Below the pieces are notes generated by a model that was given only the letters and a program-made list of their open reading frames with translations, did no database searches and was not told the DNA's origin. Below, piece by piece: positions 6,873 through 7,976 of a stretch of DNA of 7,976 nucleotides; the stretch's first letter is position 1, and each line of letters starts with the position of its first letter. The translations under genes and the position numbers were made by a program. Source of the stretch: Bacilli bacterium (GTDB lineage Bacteria; Bacillota_I; Bacilli_A; RFN20; CAG-826); contig JAEDOI010000043.1 in assembly GCA_016302065.1 (NCBI GenBank), positions 1 through 7,976 on the forward strand, read 5' to 3'.

Positions 6873-7235
6873 GGGGATGTCTTAGTTTCGACATTTATAG
6901 ATTGGCAAAGATTGCAGTCGGGTAGTTCCGTTATAAACTAAAACAAAATATCTGGCAACAGAAATTTAAATCTTGCTTTTGCTGCTTAATCAGCCTTGTA
7001 GCATAATTTGCTAGGAAGCACGAGTCTTAAAGGTACATCTTCTTACGTTTAAGTAACTTGTCATAAAGAGAAGATAGGCCATAATGATGTTCGTAGTTAT
7101 GGATGAAAACATTACGAAATAGCGGTGTAAAGTTCTTAAGAGTTGATAAGCCGTGAAAATTAAACTCTTAATAAACTGTAGTGATCTTTGTGGAACTGTA
7201 GATGGACCGGAGTGCGAGTCTCCGCATCTCCACCA
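6873..7235 (+). ncRNA. ssrA: Transfer-messenger RNA (tmRNA), complete, one-piece
   Basis: Rescues ribosomes stalled on broken mRNAs: charged with alanine, it enters the A site with SmpB and supplies a short reading frame that tags the product for proteolysis. The 5' end GGGGATG (6873-6879) pairs over 7 bp with CATCTCC (7225-7231), including a G-U third pair that is the alanine identity element. A discriminator A and encoded CCA (7233-7235) follow. The D-like region has GTTTCGACA, close to the usual GATTCGACA. The T stem is CGGAG/CTCCG (7208-7212 and 7220-7224). The long P2 helix is visible as CAAAGAT (6906-6912) with ATCTTTG (7184-7190), continuing by wobble pairs into TTGCAG/CTGTAG. The tag frame is at 6954-6989. 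At 363 bases the length is normal. The T loop reads TGCGAGT, with G at the usual pseudouridine position. A strong terminator follows. Confidence 0.96.
6954..6989 (+). other. tmRNA proteolysis-tag reading frame (GNRNLNLAFAA)
   Basis: Reading from GGC at 6954 to the TAA at 6987-6989 gives GNRNLNLAFAA, so the full tag with the tRNA-donated alanine is A-GNRNLNLAFAA, 12 residues. The context AATATCTGGC resembles the Bacillus resume site AATATAACTGGC, where GGC is also the first tag codon. An in-frame TAA at about 6939-6941 shows the frame is not simply part of a longer one. The end AFAA differs by one residue from the ALAA common in Firmicutes. Confidence 0.85.
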
Positions 7236-7247
7236 TATGAAAACAAT

Positions 7248-7279
7248 AACTTTGATACGACAAATATCAAAGTTTTTTT
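7248..7279 (+). terminator. Rho-independent terminator of ssrA
   Basis: AACTTTGATA (7248-7257) pairs perfectly with TATCAAAGTT (7265-7274) around a 7-base loop, and the run of seven Ts at 7273-7279 overlaps the stem end. It lies 12 bases after the tmRNA CCA. The group II intron begins four bases after the T-run. Confidence 0.92.
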
Positions 7280-7283
7280 CTTT

Positions 7284-7976
7284 GTGTGACGGGCATGTCA
7301 TATATCTAAAGGGTGAAAGTCCCGAGTAGGAAAGTCGTTATAACTACATAGCGAAACTCAAGTCTAGTATCGTGAGGTATGGGATGAAAGAAGAGCGTAG
7401 CAAATGGACTGGGTAACGAAAAGAAACTTGATATGAGGCGACTAGCTAGTGATGTGGAAACAAAGCACTCTAAAATCACAAACGACCGTAATAGTTAGTC
7501 AGTAAATCAAGTACTCAAGTCTAGAAAGATATATGTCTTACCCCGTGAGGTCTTGGAGATTTGAGGAAACTCAAAGTCGAAAAAGGTTTGCTCCAAGAAG
7601 TCAGCAGAGTTCGTAGTAGTCGAAAGATGAAGGGATGAATAAATAAACCTTTTGCGAAGTACAATTAGCAGTGTCTATTTAACTTGTAAGGATGAGAAGT
7701 AACAAGCGTAACTTGCGAAAATATGCCGAAAATAGTGATGATAGATAAACCAAAAGGAGGAAAAGCAAAACTATGAAGTTGATAGATGAAGTCTTATCTA
7801 AAGACAATTTAAATCAAGCATATTTACAAGTAACAAGAAATAAAGGTGCATCAGGCATAGATGATATGACTTGTGAAGAAGTAAAAGATTATTTAAAAGT
7901 CCACGGTAATGAACTCATTAGTCAAATCAAAAGTCGTGAGTATAAGCCACTTCCTGTAAGGAGAGTGGAAATACCA
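7284..7976 (+). mobile_element. Group II intron, probably bacterial class C (5' part; continues past window)
   Basis: Self-splicing retroelement RNA. It opens with the group II 5' consensus GTGTG, then a small stem GAC/GTC around GGGCAT (7288-7299). Next comes AGGGTGAAAGTCCCGA (about 7309-7324), which matches the start of known class C introns such as the Oceanobacillus iheyensis one as I recall it. Downstream, TCTTACCCCGTGAGGTC (about 7534-7550) and AAGTCAGCAGAGTTCGTAGTA (from about 7599) are typical of domains II-IV of such introns. The last six flanking bases TTCTTT (7278-7283) could be IBS1; complementary AAAGAA occurs at 7387-7392 and 7420-7425 as EBS1 candidates. The intron is visibly richer in G and C than the host genes, as expected of an incoming element. 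Domains V-VI and the 3' end lie outside the window. Confidence 0.88.
7773..7976 (+). CDS. ltrA: Group II intron reverse transcriptase/maturase, N-terminal part (3' truncated by window edge)
   Basis: Intron-encoded protein that helps the intron RNA fold and splice and reverse-transcribes it into new sites. The frame is open from the ATG to the last base, giving 68 residues. The N-terminus is typical of reverse transcriptase block 0/1: LIDEVLSKDNLNQAYLQV, then NKGASGIDDMTCEEV (about 23-37), YLKVHGNELI and REYKPLPVRRVEIP at about 55-68. NKGASGIDGMT and YxPxPVRRVEIP are hallmarks of bacterial group II intron proteins. A strong AAGGAGG (7754-7760) lies 12 bases upstream. It sits in intron domain IV, the usual place. 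Whether the palm active site (YADD), maturase domain and any endonuclease domain are intact cannot be seen. Confidence 0.93.
   Translation, partial: MKLIDEVLSKDNLNQAYLQVTRNKGASGIDDMTCEEVKDYLKVHGNELISQIKSREYKPLPVRRVEIP

Noticed and set aside
7011..7301. A 96-codon open frame on the minus strand
   Set aside because: It lies antisense across the tmRNA, its terminator and the intron 5' end. The RNA structure explains the sequence, and the protein has no recognisable domain.
1..7976. Reassignment of TGA to tryptophan (mycoplasma code)
   Set aside because: All tryptophans in the conserved proteins are TGG, no conserved domain contains an internal TGA, and protein lengths fit the standard code.
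1..7976. CRISPR array, tRNA genes or rRNA
   Set aside because: No regularly spaced repeats, and no cloverleaf other than the tRNA-like part of tmRNA, were seen.

Overview
The window comes from a very AT-rich, low-GC Gram-positive bacterium. Gene order and protein families point to the Bacilli, probably a small-genome or uncultured branch near the Mollicutes and RF39-type lineages. The standard genetic code fits: Trp is written TGG throughout, conserved domains run uninterrupted, and the complete genes stop with TAA or TAG. The exact taxon cannot be read from the sequence.

Positions 1-76 hold the last codons of an unidentified gene, followed by a weak terminator-like hairpin. From 188 to 5649 there is a tight forward cluster: gdpP (c-di-AMP phosphodiesterase), rplI (ribosomal protein bL9), dnaB (replicative helicase), walJ/yycJ (metallo-beta-lactamase-fold nuclease), rlmH (23S rRNA pseudouridine methyltransferase) and a 112-residue protein of unknown function. 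Adjacent genes overlap by up to 14 bases or are separated by 1-8 bases, so one polycistronic message with translational coupling is likely. The set joins second-messenger turnover, replication and ribosome maturation. It looks like a compacted form of the near-origin gdpP-rplI-dnaB ... walRKHIJ ... rlmH block of Bacilli, with purA, walRKHI and htrA absent between dnaB and rlmH.

A strong bidirectional terminator (5661-5695) separates this cluster from a convergent gene at 5710-6747 (minus strand). That gene encodes a four-segment membrane protein with a large loop, resembling DUF1189-type proteins. Between it and the next gene lies a divergent promoter region containing a perfect 9-bp inverted repeat.

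From 6873 to 7235 is a complete one-piece tmRNA gene (ssrA) with encoded CCA, a 7-bp acceptor stem and a short tag frame (GNRNLNLAFAA). A classical terminator follows. Four bases after its T-tract a group II intron begins (7284). It resembles bacterial class C, the class known to insert behind terminators, and it carries a reverse transcriptase/maturase gene that starts at 7773 and runs off the window end.

No clearly new system is evident. The points most worth a second look are the T7-like helicase motifs in DnaB, the compacted gene block, the inverted repeat between the divergent promoters, the tmRNA tag ending in AFAA, and the intron behind the ssrA terminator.
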